Shown here: positions 20,823 through 26,568 of the stretch, piece by piece
How the letters are laid out: the number at the start of each line of letters is the position of its first letter
Numbering within the stretch: position 1 is the stretch's first letter
Virus record (IMG/VR): IMGVR_UViG_3300044591_000714
Span: 1 to 28,875 of that record
Strand: one strand, 5' to 3'
DNA: 28,875 bases
Source: a virus
The notes under the pieces: model-generated
Databases searched by the model: none
Seen by the model: the letters and a program-made list of their open reading frames with translations, nothing else
What the model was told of the DNA's origin: nothing
Program-made: the position numbers and the translations under genes

Positions 20823-23128
20823 CAACAAATTTCATCGACTACTTAGTGTCCCTCGCGCCAGAGGGCGAGACTTTTTTAGTTGTTAGGCAAAAGCCTGTTG
20901 GCAAGGAGTTGCAGTACCACGCCGACGGTGGCGTCAAAGCTACCTGGCCGGCGTTCCTGCCCAACAAGAAGATGGCCGAGGGCCAGTCGTGGTATGGCAA
21001 TACCGCCTCGTTCATCCTCGACCGTTTCACCGACGGCTATGCGCGCGCCAGTGCCGCCAACTGCGAGTATGTCCTGTGCATGGTGCTGGACGACGTGGGC
21101 GATCCCGTCAAGGCCCCCAAGACGCCGCCGCTGTCCCCGACCTGGGTGATGGAGACGAGCGAGGGCAGCTTCCAGTGGGGCTACGCATTCACTGAAGAGC
21201 AGCCGACCAAAGCCGAGTTTAGCGCGGCGATCACGGCCATCGCCGCTGCCGGTTACAGCGACGCTGGCGCGATCAACCCAGTGCGTAACTTTCGCTTGCC
21301 GGGGTCGGTCAACATCAAGCCCGGCCGCGACGGCTTCGCCTCGCGCCTTGTCGAGTTCCACCCCGAGCGCCAATTCACCCTCCCGCAAATCTGCGAAGCG
21401 CTCGGCGTCACCCCGCATGAGGAGGTGACCGCCTTTCGCCCGATCCGCGTGTCCGACGACGGCGCCGATGACGTGCTGGCCTGGCTGTCAGGCCAAGGGC
21501 TGGTGCTGCGTAAGCCCAACGCCGAGGGTTGGGCCGGCATCATCTGCCCCAACGAGGCGCAGCATACCGACGGCTCGCCTGAGGGCCGCTACAACCCCGC
21601 CATGCGCGCGTATTGCTGCTACCACGGCCACTGCACTGAGCTGGACTCGGGTGCGTTTTTGTCGTGGGTGGCCGAGAACGGTGGCCCGTCCCACGCCCCT
21701 GGCCTGCGCGATGAGCTGCTGGCGTCGATGATGACCGACGCCTTGAACAAGCTGCACCCCACCGAGGCGTTCCCAGACGAGGCAAAGCGCGTGATCGCCG
21801 AGGTCGAGCGCAAAGAGCTGGGCCGCACCACACGCGCCGAGTGGTACGCGAGGTTCTGTTACGTTCAAGAGGGCGACCATTACTTCGACCTGCAAGACCG
21901 CCGCGAGATCAGCCGTAGCACGTTTAACGCCCTGTTTCGCCATATCGAATGCCGGTCCCTGTTCGGCAAGAAGCCTAAGATAGAGGCGTCGTATTGCTTC
22001 GATGAGAACCGCCAAGAGATGGGCGCCCGCGCCCTGGTCGGTATCACCTACGCCGCCGGCGAGGGCGTGTTGGTGGCCCGTGACGGTGACGTGTACGGTA
22101 ACCGCTGGCGCGATGCCCGCCCGGCCATTGAGGCCGACGCTGGCGCCGACGTCGCGCCCTGGCTGGATCACTGCGCGGCGCTGGTGCCCGAGGCGTCCGA
22201 GCGCGAGCATATCTGGGACGTCATGGCCTATAAGGTCCAGCACCCGGAGATCAAGATCAACCACGCGGTCCTGCATGGTGGCGATCAGGGCTGCGGCAAA
22301 GACACCCTTTGGGCGCCGTTCATCTGGGCCGTCTGCGGCCCCCAGCTCAAGAACCGGGGTCTGCTCGACAACGACACTCTTGGGTCACAGTGGGGCTACG
22401 CGCTGGAGTCGGAGATTCTCATCCTGAACGAACTTAAAGAGCCAGAGGCCAAGGAGCGCCGCGCTCTGGCTAACAAGCTTAAGCCTATCATCGCCGCGCC
22501 GCCCGATATGCTCACGGTTAACCGCAAGGGGCTGCATCCGTACGATTCGCTTAATCGCATGTTCGTGCTGGCGTTCAGCAATGACCCGGTGCCGATCACA
22601 ATCGACAGTCAGGACCGCCGTTGGTTCTGCGTCTGGTCGTCGGCGCCTCGCATGGCGCCAGACGCCGCCGCCCGGCTCTGGGCATGGTACAAGGCCGGCG
22701 GCTATGAGGCGATCGCCGCTTGGCTGCGCGCCCGTGACGTGTCGGCGTTCAATCCCTCCGCTGCGCCAGGCTGGACGGAATTTAAAGCTAACTTGGTTGA
22801 GCATGGCATGAGCATTGCCGAGAGTTACTTGGTCGAAATGATGCGCGCGCGTCGGGGTGAGTTTGCCCGTGGGGTGGTCGGTAGCCCTTTTCATAGCCTC
22901 TGCGATCGCGTGGCGGCCTCTGCGCCGTCTGGCGTCAAAGTACCGCAGGCCGCGCTTCTGCACGCGCTTAAGGAGGCCGGCTGGATCGACTGCGGTCGGC
23001 TCAAGTCTCGGGCTAACGATGGCCGCAAGCACGTTTTCTGCGCGCCTGACATGGTCACGCATAGTAAGTCAGAACTGCGCGATTTGGTCGAGGAACCCGC
23101 ATCGCCGCTCATGGTGCGGGTCAAATAA
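20819..23128 (+). CDS. Primase-helicase (RepB-type primase plus DUF5906/SF3-like ATPase)
   Basis: 769 residues. The N-terminal 240 residues resemble RepB/AEP-type primases: VLCMVLDDVGDP (about 88-99) supplies paired aspartates and NPVRNFRLPGSVNIKPGRD the basic motif. A Cys/His cluster follows (ICPNEAQHTDG then YCCYHGHC), a possible zinc knuckle. The C-terminal ATPase has Walker A HGGDQGCGKDT (Lys494), Walker B-like ILILNELKEPE (Asn537-Glu538) and FVLAFSNDPVPI with QDRRWFCVW, the pattern of DUF5906 phage replicative helicases. It would prime and unwind DNA for the polymerase upstream. Last gene of the rightward replication operon, followed by a terminator. Asn in place of Asp in Walker B is common in this family. 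Confidence 0.85.
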   Translation: MTTNFIDYLVSLAPEGETFLVVRQKPVGKELQYHADGGVKATWPAFLPNKKMAEGQSWYGNTASFILDRFTDGYARASAANCEYVLCMVLDDVGDPVKAPKTPPLSPTWVMETSEGSFQWGYAFTEEQPTKAEFSAAITAIAAAGYSDAGAINPVRNFRLPGSVNIKPGRDGFASRLVEFHPERQFTLPQICEALGVTPHEEVTAFRPIRVSDDGADDVLAWLSGQGLVLRKPNAEGWAGIICPNEAQHTDGSPEGRYNPAMRAYCCYHGHCTELDSGAFLSWVAENGGPSHAPGLRDELLASMMTDALNKLHPTEAFPDEAKRVIAEVERKELGRTTRAEWYARFCYVQEGDHYFDLQDRREISRSTFNALFRHIECRSLFGKKPKIEASYCFDENRQEMGARALVGITYAAGEGVLVARDGDVYGNRWRDARPAIEADAGADVAPWLDHCAALVPEASEREHIWDVMAYKVQHPEIKINHAVLHGGDQGCGKDTLWAPFIWAVCGPQLKNRGLLDNDTLGSQWGYALESEILILNELKEPEAKERRALANKLKPIIAAPPDMLTVNRKGLHPYDSLNRMFVLAFSNDPVPITIDSQDRRWFCVWSSAPRMAPDAAARLWAWYKAGGYEAIAAWLRARDVSAFNPSAAPGWTEFKANLVEHGMSIAESYLVEMMRARRGEFARGVVGSPFHSLCDRVAASAPSGVKVPQAALLHALKEAGWIDCGRLKSRANDGRKHVFCAPDMVTHSKSELRDLVEEPASPLMVRVK

Positions 23129-23164
23129 CACTGCATCCGCCTTCGGCGTCTACAGAAAGAAAAA

Positions 23165-23183
23165 CCCCGGCATTGCGCCGGGG
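23165..23183. terminator. Rho-independent terminator between converging operons
   Basis: Perfect 7-bp stem CCCCGGC/GCCGGGG with loop ATTGC. Read on the minus strand it is followed by TTTTTCTTTC, a strong U-tract ending the leftward small-gene operon. On the plus strand the tail CTAAAAGG is weak, so the replication operon may only partly stop here. Confidence 0.85.
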
Positions 23184-23198
23184 CTAAAAGGCAACTGC

Positions 23199-23261
23199 CT
23201 AGAGGTCGAAGAAAACCGCTAGCAGTGCGGCGATTATGCCGCAAATCAGGATTGCTCCCAT
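23199..23261 (-). CDS. Possible 20-residue membrane peptide
   Basis: ATG 23261 to TAG 23199-23201 encodes MGAILICGIIAALLAVFFDL, a single membrane helix with an acidic end. GAGGAGG lies about 4-6 bases upstream of the start, an excellent ribosome site. It overlaps the preceding gene's end by 16 bases and is the last reading frame before the terminator. Small size makes this uncertain. Confidence 0.4.
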   Translation of the reverse strand: MGAILICGIIAALLAVFFDL

Positions 23262-23464
23262 GCCGCCGCCTCCTCGATGGCTTGCACCGTGCCGGGCGAT
23301 AGCAGGGGCAGTATGTCGATCCCGCCCACCTTGGCGCTTAGGATGTAAGCCGAGGCCGGCCATGCGGGATCTATGTCAGTCTCACGATAGCCTGGCTCAT
23401 AGTCCAGCTCACAATCAATCTCAATCTCGCCGTATCGGTATAGGTGCGAAATAGTGGTTAGCAT
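23246..23464 (-). CDS. Hypothetical phage protein
   Basis: 72 residues, MLTTISHLYRYGEIEIDCELDYEPGYRETDIDPAWPASAYI followed by LSAKVGGIDILPLLSPGTVQAIEEAAAW. It is acidic, beta-rich at the start, with a helical C-terminus. I recall phage proteins with an EIEV-type strand then YEPG and a DP.WPA motif in small early operons, of unknown function. Its start overlaps the upstream gene by 7 bases. Confidence 0.65.
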   Translation of the reverse strand: MLTTISHLYRYGEIEIDCELDYEPGYRETDIDPAWPASAYILSAKVGGIDILPLLSPGTVQAIEEAAAWEQS

Positions 23465-23799
23465 GGCAGCTTCTCAACTTCAGGGATTAAAGGGTCCAGC
23501 ATGGGCGCGGGTCGGTCGGCGTGCATATAGGACAGAATCTTGTCTTCAGCGTAGGTGCCGACAAAAAGATAGCGGTTTAGGCTGGTGTACTGGCGGATAT
23601 ATTCCGCCGTGCTCATGCCGGGCTGAAAAACGGGATAGGACCGCTTGCTGCTGTCGTGCTTGGCCTGGCCCTTTGGCCGGGTCAACTTGGCGCCCTTGCG
23701 CCCTTTGGATTTGTCGATTAGGGCCAGCAACGCGCGCGTCGGCTCGGCGTTTTCGGGTTTGACCGTGAGGGTTGCGCGATTGTGGTTGATGGTGATCAT
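23458..23799 (-). CDS. Hypothetical basic protein
   Basis: 113 residues from ATG 23799 with GGAG upstream (CTGGAGCTAACAAC); the longer frame upstream overlaps the small membrane gene and is discounted. Sequence MITINHNRATLTVKPENAEPTR, a basic stretch (DKSKGRKGAKLTRPKGQAKHDSSKRSY), then TAEYIRQYTSLNRYLF. The Lys/Arg-rich middle could bind nucleic acid. No domain recognised. Confidence 0.65.
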   Translation of the reverse strand: MITINHNRATLTVKPENAEPTRALLALIDKSKGRKGAKLTRPKGQAKHDSSKRSYPVFQPGMSTAEYIRQYTSLNRYLFVGTYAEDKILSYMHADRPAPMLDPLIPEVEKLPC

Positions 23800-23803
23800 G
23801 TTG

Positions 23804-23932
23804 TTAGCTCCAGAGAATGTCAAAGTAAGCCAGACCGAGCGCGGCCAAGGCAAGGCCGACGACAAGCGCGGCGAGGAAGTCGAGCGCGGCGCTGGCGCGG
23901 CGCACGGGGCGGGGTTGGTAGTGCTGTCTCAT
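23804..23932 (-). CDS. Small single-pass membrane protein
   Basis: 42 residues from ATG 23932, which overlaps the upstream stop as ATGA. A basic N-terminus (MRQHYQPRPVRRAS) is followed by one membrane helix (LDFLAALVVGLALAALGLAYF). Positive-inside topology predicts a cytoplasmic N-terminus. Possible inner-membrane effector such as a superinfection or host-modifying peptide; this is a guess from size and place. Confidence 0.6.
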   Translation of the reverse strand: MRQHYQPRPVRRASAALDFLAALVVGLALAALGLAYFDILWS

Positions 23933-24201
23933 GCTTTGATGTATCCATGTTCGGCCATGAATTCGGCCAGGGTTAAATTTCGGGCTTTGTAGGTGTCGCC
24001 AAACTTGGTGAAGCAAGCGTGCACCGCCTCGCCTTTGCTGTTATGGCGCAGGGGTTCGCCCACCATGAAGCTATCGCCTACCATCTTGCGAGGCGGCAGC
24101 ACTTCCAACATTTCCCAGTACATAGCTTCTGTCGTCGGAATCCATTGGTCGGGCTGCGCGTCCATAGCTGCCCACAAGTCGGACCATTCGAAAGTTTTCA
24201 T
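23929..24201 (-). CDS. Hypothetical phage protein
   Basis: 90 residues from ATG 24201, with GAGGAGG upstream supporting this start over one 20 codons earlier. Sequence MKTFEWSDLWAAMDAQPDQWIPTTEAMYWEMLEVLPPRKMVGD then FMVGEPLRHNSKGEAVHACFTKFGDTYKARNLTLAEF. The segment YWEMLEVLPPR..GDSFMVGEP is one I recall from small phage and plasmid proteins (DUF1419-like), where it has no proven role. Overlaps both neighbours by 4 bases. Confidence 0.65.
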   Translation of the reverse strand: MKTFEWSDLWAAMDAQPDQWIPTTEAMYWEMLEVLPPRKMVGDSFMVGEPLRHNSKGEAVHACFTKFGDTYKARNLTLAEFMAEHGYIKA

Positions 24202-24479
24202 GCTGCCGCCTCCTCGCGCTGGGTTAGCTGGTTGATACGGTCGCACAAGGATTGCAGGCAACCGTCATATTCTTGGAAAACAATCCCACCGCCATAGGCT
24301 TTAGTGTGGTACTTGCGCCCACCTAGGCTGTTGGCGAGCTTGCAGGCTATGGCGTAACGCTCGGACAGTCCGATGTTGGACTGCCAGCCGTGGACGTCCA
24401 GGTGCAGGAAATAACACACATGGCGAGGATTGCCGTTTATGTCGTTGCGTATGCGGGTGAAACTGCTAGGGGTGATCAT
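24198..24479 (-). CDS. Hypothetical phage protein
   Basis: 93 residues from ATG 24479 with AAAGGA upstream. MITPSSFTRIRNDINGNPRHV is followed by CYFLHLDVHGWQSNIGLSERYAIACKLANSLGGRKYHTKAYGGGIVFQEYDGCLQSLCDRINQL. The segment NDINGNPRHV..F is a recurrent phage/plasmid pattern that I recognise without a function. Probable alpha/beta fold. Coupled to the downstream gene by ATGA. Confidence 0.65.
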   Translation of the reverse strand: MITPSSFTRIRNDINGNPRHVCYFLHLDVHGWQSNIGLSERYAIACKLANSLGGRKYHTKAYGGGIVFQEYDGCLQSLCDRINQLTQREEAAA

Positions 24480-24534
24480 GATGGTCTGTCCTTTACTGAA
24501 TGATGCGCGGCGCTCGGGCCGCGCGGGTTGAAGG

Positions 24535-24747
24535 TTAGTTGGGCAAATCGAGATTACGGGCGCAAAGCTCATCATCAATCCGGAACAGCAGAGAATCAAT
24601 GTCATCAATCTGGCTGTCCAAATCTTCGCCGTTGTCGGCGCGCTCGATTAGCGCTTTGCGGTGGGCGCGTGCGTCAATATAGTGTTGGGTCAACTCAGCG
24701 TCGCTGAATTGCCCGAATAATGGATTGTGAATTGAACGAAGTGTCAT
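24535..24747 (-). CDS. Small acidic hypothetical protein
   Basis: 70 residues from ATG 24747; GGGAGCAAACGAC precedes it. MTLRSIHNPLFGQFSDAELTQHY then IDARAHRKALIERADNGEDLDSQIDDIDSLLFRIDDELCAR. It is a helical hairpin with an acidic second half. Its translation start lies in a 19-base sequence repeated at the start of the first gene of this operon (25452-25470). A strongly acidic helical mini-protein could mimic DNA, but there is no direct support. Confidence 0.65.
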   Translation of the reverse strand: MTLRSIHNPLFGQFSDAELTQHYIDARAHRKALIERADNGEDLDSQIDDIDSLLFRIDDELCARNLDLPN

Positions 24748-24767
24748 GTCGTTTGCTCCCTGGTAAG

Positions 24768-24914
24768 TTAACGGGTTGCGCGGTACGCCGCGCGAGCTTG
24801 AATGGCTGCGGTGCTGGCTGCCCAATAGGCGGCGTAGCTTGCGTCTGTCGGGTTGCGCTTGTAGGCGCGCAGGGCGCGGTCTGCGGCGCGGATTGCGGCG
24901 ATGTAGGCTTTCAT
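24768..24914 (-). CDS. Small Ala-rich hypothetical protein
   Basis: 48 residues from ATG 24914, overlapping the upstream stop as ATGA. Sequence MKAYIAAIRAADRALRAYKRNPTDASYAAYWAAST then AAIQARAAYRATR: Ala/Arg/Tyr-rich amphipathic helices. The ATGA coupling supports expression. No known function. Confidence 0.55.
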   Translation of the reverse strand: MKAYIAAIRAADRALRAYKRNPTDASYAAYWAASTAAIQARAAYRATR

Positions 24915-25114
24915 GCTGTTGCTCCGGTGTTGATGTAATGCACGGCGTCCTGAGCGCGCATCGCAAGAATGCGCCCGTCGGTGCTGTCGTCTTGGTTTGC
25001 AAGCCACTGCGCCACATAAGCTAGCTTGACGGCGCGGATGATTTCGGGAGCCAGCACAGTCTTGAAGGGGACTGCGCTAGCCTCGGCGGCTTTGGCGATT
25101 TCGACTGCGTTCAT
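24911..25114 (-). CDS. Small helical hypothetical protein
   Basis: 67 residues, MNAVEIAKAAEASAVPFKTVLAPEIIRAVKLAYVAQWLANQDDSTDGRILAMRAQDAVHYI. All-helical and mostly neutral, starting 2 bases after the previous gene stops. No motif seen; an operon member by tight spacing. Confidence 0.6.
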   Translation of the reverse strand: MNAVEIAKAAEASAVPFKTVLAPEIIRAVKLAYVAQWLANQDDSTDGRILAMRAQDAVHYINTGATA

Positions 25115-25116
25115 GA

Positions 25117-25458
25117 TTAATAGACCGACAGGCCGGTTTCGGTGTTGACGTTACGACCGGCGTTTTCCCAAATCATGCCGGCGGTGATTGAAAGATGGCG
25201 ATGCATCTCGCGCCAATGGCCGAGGCGGTCATAGTCAAGCCCACCTTCTCGGTTCTCAATAGCGCAGTCTTCGGCTACGCCAGCAAGGCTTGCGTCGACC
25301 AGCTGTAGCGCATCAAGCAGCGCAGCGTAGCGCGCCTTGTCGGCGCTTACGCGAGCTTGGACTGCGCTGCGCTGTTGCGCGGTCCAGTCGTCCTGAATGT
25401 AGATCTCAGTCGCGGCAGGCAAGCTGTCAATCCATTTGGCTAGCTGCTTAGGTGTCAT
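25117..25458 (-). CDS. Hypothetical protein, first gene of the right minus-strand operon
   Basis: 113 residues from ATG 25458 with AGGAG upstream. Sequence MTPKQLAKWIDSLPAATEIYIQDDWT, then a helical stretch (AVQARVSADKARYAALLDALQLVDASLAG) and REGGLDYDRLGHWREMHRHLSITAGMIWENAG. Promoter-proximal position under a consensus-like promoter suggests early, strong expression. No domain is recognised; candidates include takeover or anti-defence factors, by context only. Confidence 0.65.
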   Translation of the reverse strand: MTPKQLAKWIDSLPAATEIYIQDDWTAQQRSAVQARVSADKARYAALLDALQLVDASLAGVAEDCAIENREGGLDYDRLGHWREMHRHLSITAGMIWENAGRNVNTETGLSVY

Positions 25459-25470
25459 GTCGTTTGCTCC
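25452..25470. repeat. 19-base repeated translation-start block (copy 1; copy 2 at 24741-24759)
   Basis: GTGTCATGTCGTTTGCTCC occurs identically at 24741-24759 and 25452-25470. On the minus strand it is GGAG-CAAACGAC-ATG-ACAC, covering the ribosome site and start codon of two different genes. The coding sequences differ after the second codon. Confidence 0.8.
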
Positions 25471-25485
25471 TGGGTTGTTGGGGAA

Positions 25486-25518
25486 CCCTTACTGTAAGGG
25501 AATCTCTTACCTTGTCAA
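25486..25518 (-). promoter_or_regulatory. Promoter with embedded 15-bp palindromic operator
   Basis: Read on the minus strand: -35 TTGACA (25518-25513, consensus), 16-base spacer, -10 TACAGT (25496-25491). The -10 lies at the centre of CCCTTAC-T-GTAAGGG (25486-25500), a perfect dyad. It drives the small-gene operon starting at 25458. A repressor on the palindrome would block polymerase directly. Confidence 0.7.
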
Positions 25519-25645
25519 GCCCCCTAGTTGTCACGTTTGCGACATCAGAGGGTGTTTGTGGGTCATGTGTGGTTAGCGTGTGGTCAATGCGCGGGGATAT
25601 GCGTGACCCACACGTTGCCAGAAGGGAAATGGGCTTTGTGGTCAA

Positions 25646-25654
25646 TGTGGATAA
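25646..25654 (-). promoter_or_regulatory. Perfect DnaA box
   Basis: TGTGGATAA on the plus strand is TTATCCACA on the minus strand, the exact high-affinity DnaA box. It directly follows an iteron (TGTGGTCA at 25637-25644) and takes the place of the usual flanking TGTGGGC. Suggests use of host initiator DnaA at a phage origin. Confidence 0.6.
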
Positions 25655-25658
25655 TGAG

Positions 25659-25688
25659 TTGTATAGTCTAAAAGGAGATATATATACT
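25659..25688 (+). promoter_or_regulatory. Promoter overlapping a LexA box
   Basis: -35 TTGTAT (25659-25664), 18-base spacer, -10 TATACT (25683-25688, five of six consensus). The LexA box at 25687-25702 covers the end of the -10 and the expected start near 25695. The transcript would run through the iterons to the terminator at 26069-26100. Confidence 0.5.
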
Positions 25689-25702
25689 GTATATATGTAC
25701 AG
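25687..25702. promoter_or_regulatory. LexA (SOS) box
   Basis: CTGTATATATGTACAG fits CTGT-N8-ACAG and differs from the ideal CTGTATATATATACAG at one position. This is the LexA operator of gamma- and most betaproteobacteria. Its place at a promoter start site is where LexA repression works. It implies that an SOS signal releases transcription here. Confidence 0.75.
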
Positions 25703-25998
25703 CTATGGCTGCTACGCCCGCCGCCAACCCGCGCCGCGATTGCCCACATTGACCACAAACGCGTTTTTGGCTGTAACTTGTTGATTTTAAAAGGCTTTTT
25801 TGTGGGTCATTGTGGGTCAATACCATAGTCCAACAATGACCCACGCGATGACCCACAAACTGGCGCTAAAACTGTGGTCCATGTGGGCAATGGCAAACCG
25901 ATTGCCCACATGACCCACACATCCAGGTGCGCTAGCTTTCAGCCGTGCGACTGCAAACCCGTTGCCCACATGGACCACATGGACCACACGGCTGCTGG

Positions 25999-26063
25999 CC
26001 GCCCGGCCATGTGAGTGAGTGCCCGCTAACCAGGGGGGAGGGGGAGGGCCGGCGGCCGGGCGG
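25999..26063. repeat. GC-rich inverted repeat around a G-tract
   Basis: CCGCCCGGCC (25999-26008) and GGCCGGGCGG (26054-26063) are perfect 10-base inverted copies 45 bases apart. The loop contains GGGGGGAGGGGGAGGG (26033-26048), with further G-runs after it, so a G-quadruplex is possible. Located between the iterons and the small terminase gene. Confidence 0.6.
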
Positions 26064-26068
26064 TCACG

Positions 26069-26100
26069 GCAGCGGAGGGGCTGCAAACCTTTTTTATTTT
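26069..26100 (+). terminator. Terminator upstream of the terminase operon
   Basis: GCAGC (26069-26073) pairs with GCTGC (26080-26084) around GGAGGG, followed by AAACC and a T-run with one A. It would end transcripts coming from the iteron region and insulate the terminase genes. Confidence 0.65.
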
Positions 26101-26109
26101 TTGCAAAAG

Positions 26110-26118
26110 TGCTATATT
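26110..26118 (+). promoter_or_regulatory. Extended -10 promoter for the terminase operon
   Basis: TGCTATATT: TG-n-TATATT extended -10 with no clear -35. Its -10 ends 6 bases before the ATG at 26125, so the transcript would begin at or next to the start codon. No ribosome site lies in between, which suggests a leaderless or weakly initiated mRNA. Confidence 0.45.
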
Positions 26119-26124
26119 CGGCCC

Positions 26125-26568
26125 ATGTTCGAGACCCTGCCATATGAGCCGCGTCAGTTGCAAGCGACTGAGGACCGGCTGCATCGCATCTACAAGGCTG
26201 CCAAGCTCGGCCTCAAGGGCGACAACCTGGCGTTGGCCGCAGGCATGTTGCCCAAGGAGTACGCCAGGCTCAAGCAGTTTGACGAGATCGCGGAGTACGC
26301 TGAACTCAAAGGCCGCGCAGAGGGCGAGATGGAAATGAGTCACCTACTGCACGACGCCGCAGCGCAGGGCGACGCTAAGGCGGCGTTGGCGATCCTTCAG
26401 AACGTTCACGGCTGGGTAGCCAAGCAGGCCATCACAGTAGATGTGAATCAGTCGATCAGCATCACGGCGGCGCTACAAGAGGCCGAGCGGCGCGTGATTG
26501 ACGTCATCGAGAACAACCCAAGCCAAGTGCTACAACATGCAGACCACACGTTACAGCGCGCAGGATGA
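26125..26568 (+). CDS. Terminase small subunit (probable)
   Basis: 147 residues from ATG 26125. N-terminal helical DNA-binding-like region (RQLQATEDRLHRIYKAAKLGLKGDNLALAAGMLPKEYARLKQF, about 10-55), then an oligomerisation-type part containing LLHDAAAQGDAKAALAILQNVHGW, a motif common in phage DNA-packaging small subunits. The C-terminal ITAALQEAERRVIDVIEN helix may contact the large subunit. It recognises the packaging site, probably within or next to this gene; the repeats just upstream are candidates. Overlaps the large subunit gene by 32 bases. No upstream ribosome site is visible. Confidence 0.75.
   Translation: MFETLPYEPRQLQATEDRLHRIYKAAKLGLKGDNLALAAGMLPKEYARLKQFDEIAEYAELKGRAEGEMEMSHLLHDAAAQGDAKAALAILQNVHGWVAKQAITVDVNQSISITAALQEAERRVIDVIENNPSQVLQHADHTLQRAG

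Larger units (their letters stand above)
25557..25988. repeat. Iteron array (TGTGG(G)TCA family) in the main non-coding region
   Basis: At least 13 short repeats lie in both orientations. Form TGTGGGTCA: 25557, 25801, 25811 (+); TGACCCACA 25604, 25849, 25911 and TGACCCACG 25837 (-). Form TGTGGTCA: 25579, 25637 (+); TGACCACA 25750 (-). Form TGTGGTCCA: 25873 (+); TGGACCACA 25971 and 25980 (-). GCCCACA or its complement flanks several at 25742, 25882, 25904 and 25964, forming larger composite units. An AT-rich stretch lies at 25761-25800. The whole 25459-26124 stretch holds no convincing gene. Such arrays typify replication origins or terminase/regulator binding sites. Confidence 0.8.

Noticed and set aside
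21488-22276. 262-codon minus-strand frame opposite the primase-helicase
   Set aside because: Antisense shadow of a GC-rich gene with no recognisable protein features.
25671-25784. Small gene behind the AAGGAGATATA sequence (29 codons from ATG 25695)
   Set aside because: AAGGAG is 17 bases from the ATG, too far for efficient initiation, and the start lies inside the LexA box; the frame runs through iterons with no protein-like pattern.
25557-25988. CRISPR array
   Set aside because: The repeats are only 8-9 bases, irregularly spaced and in both orientations, with no cas genes; iterons fit better.
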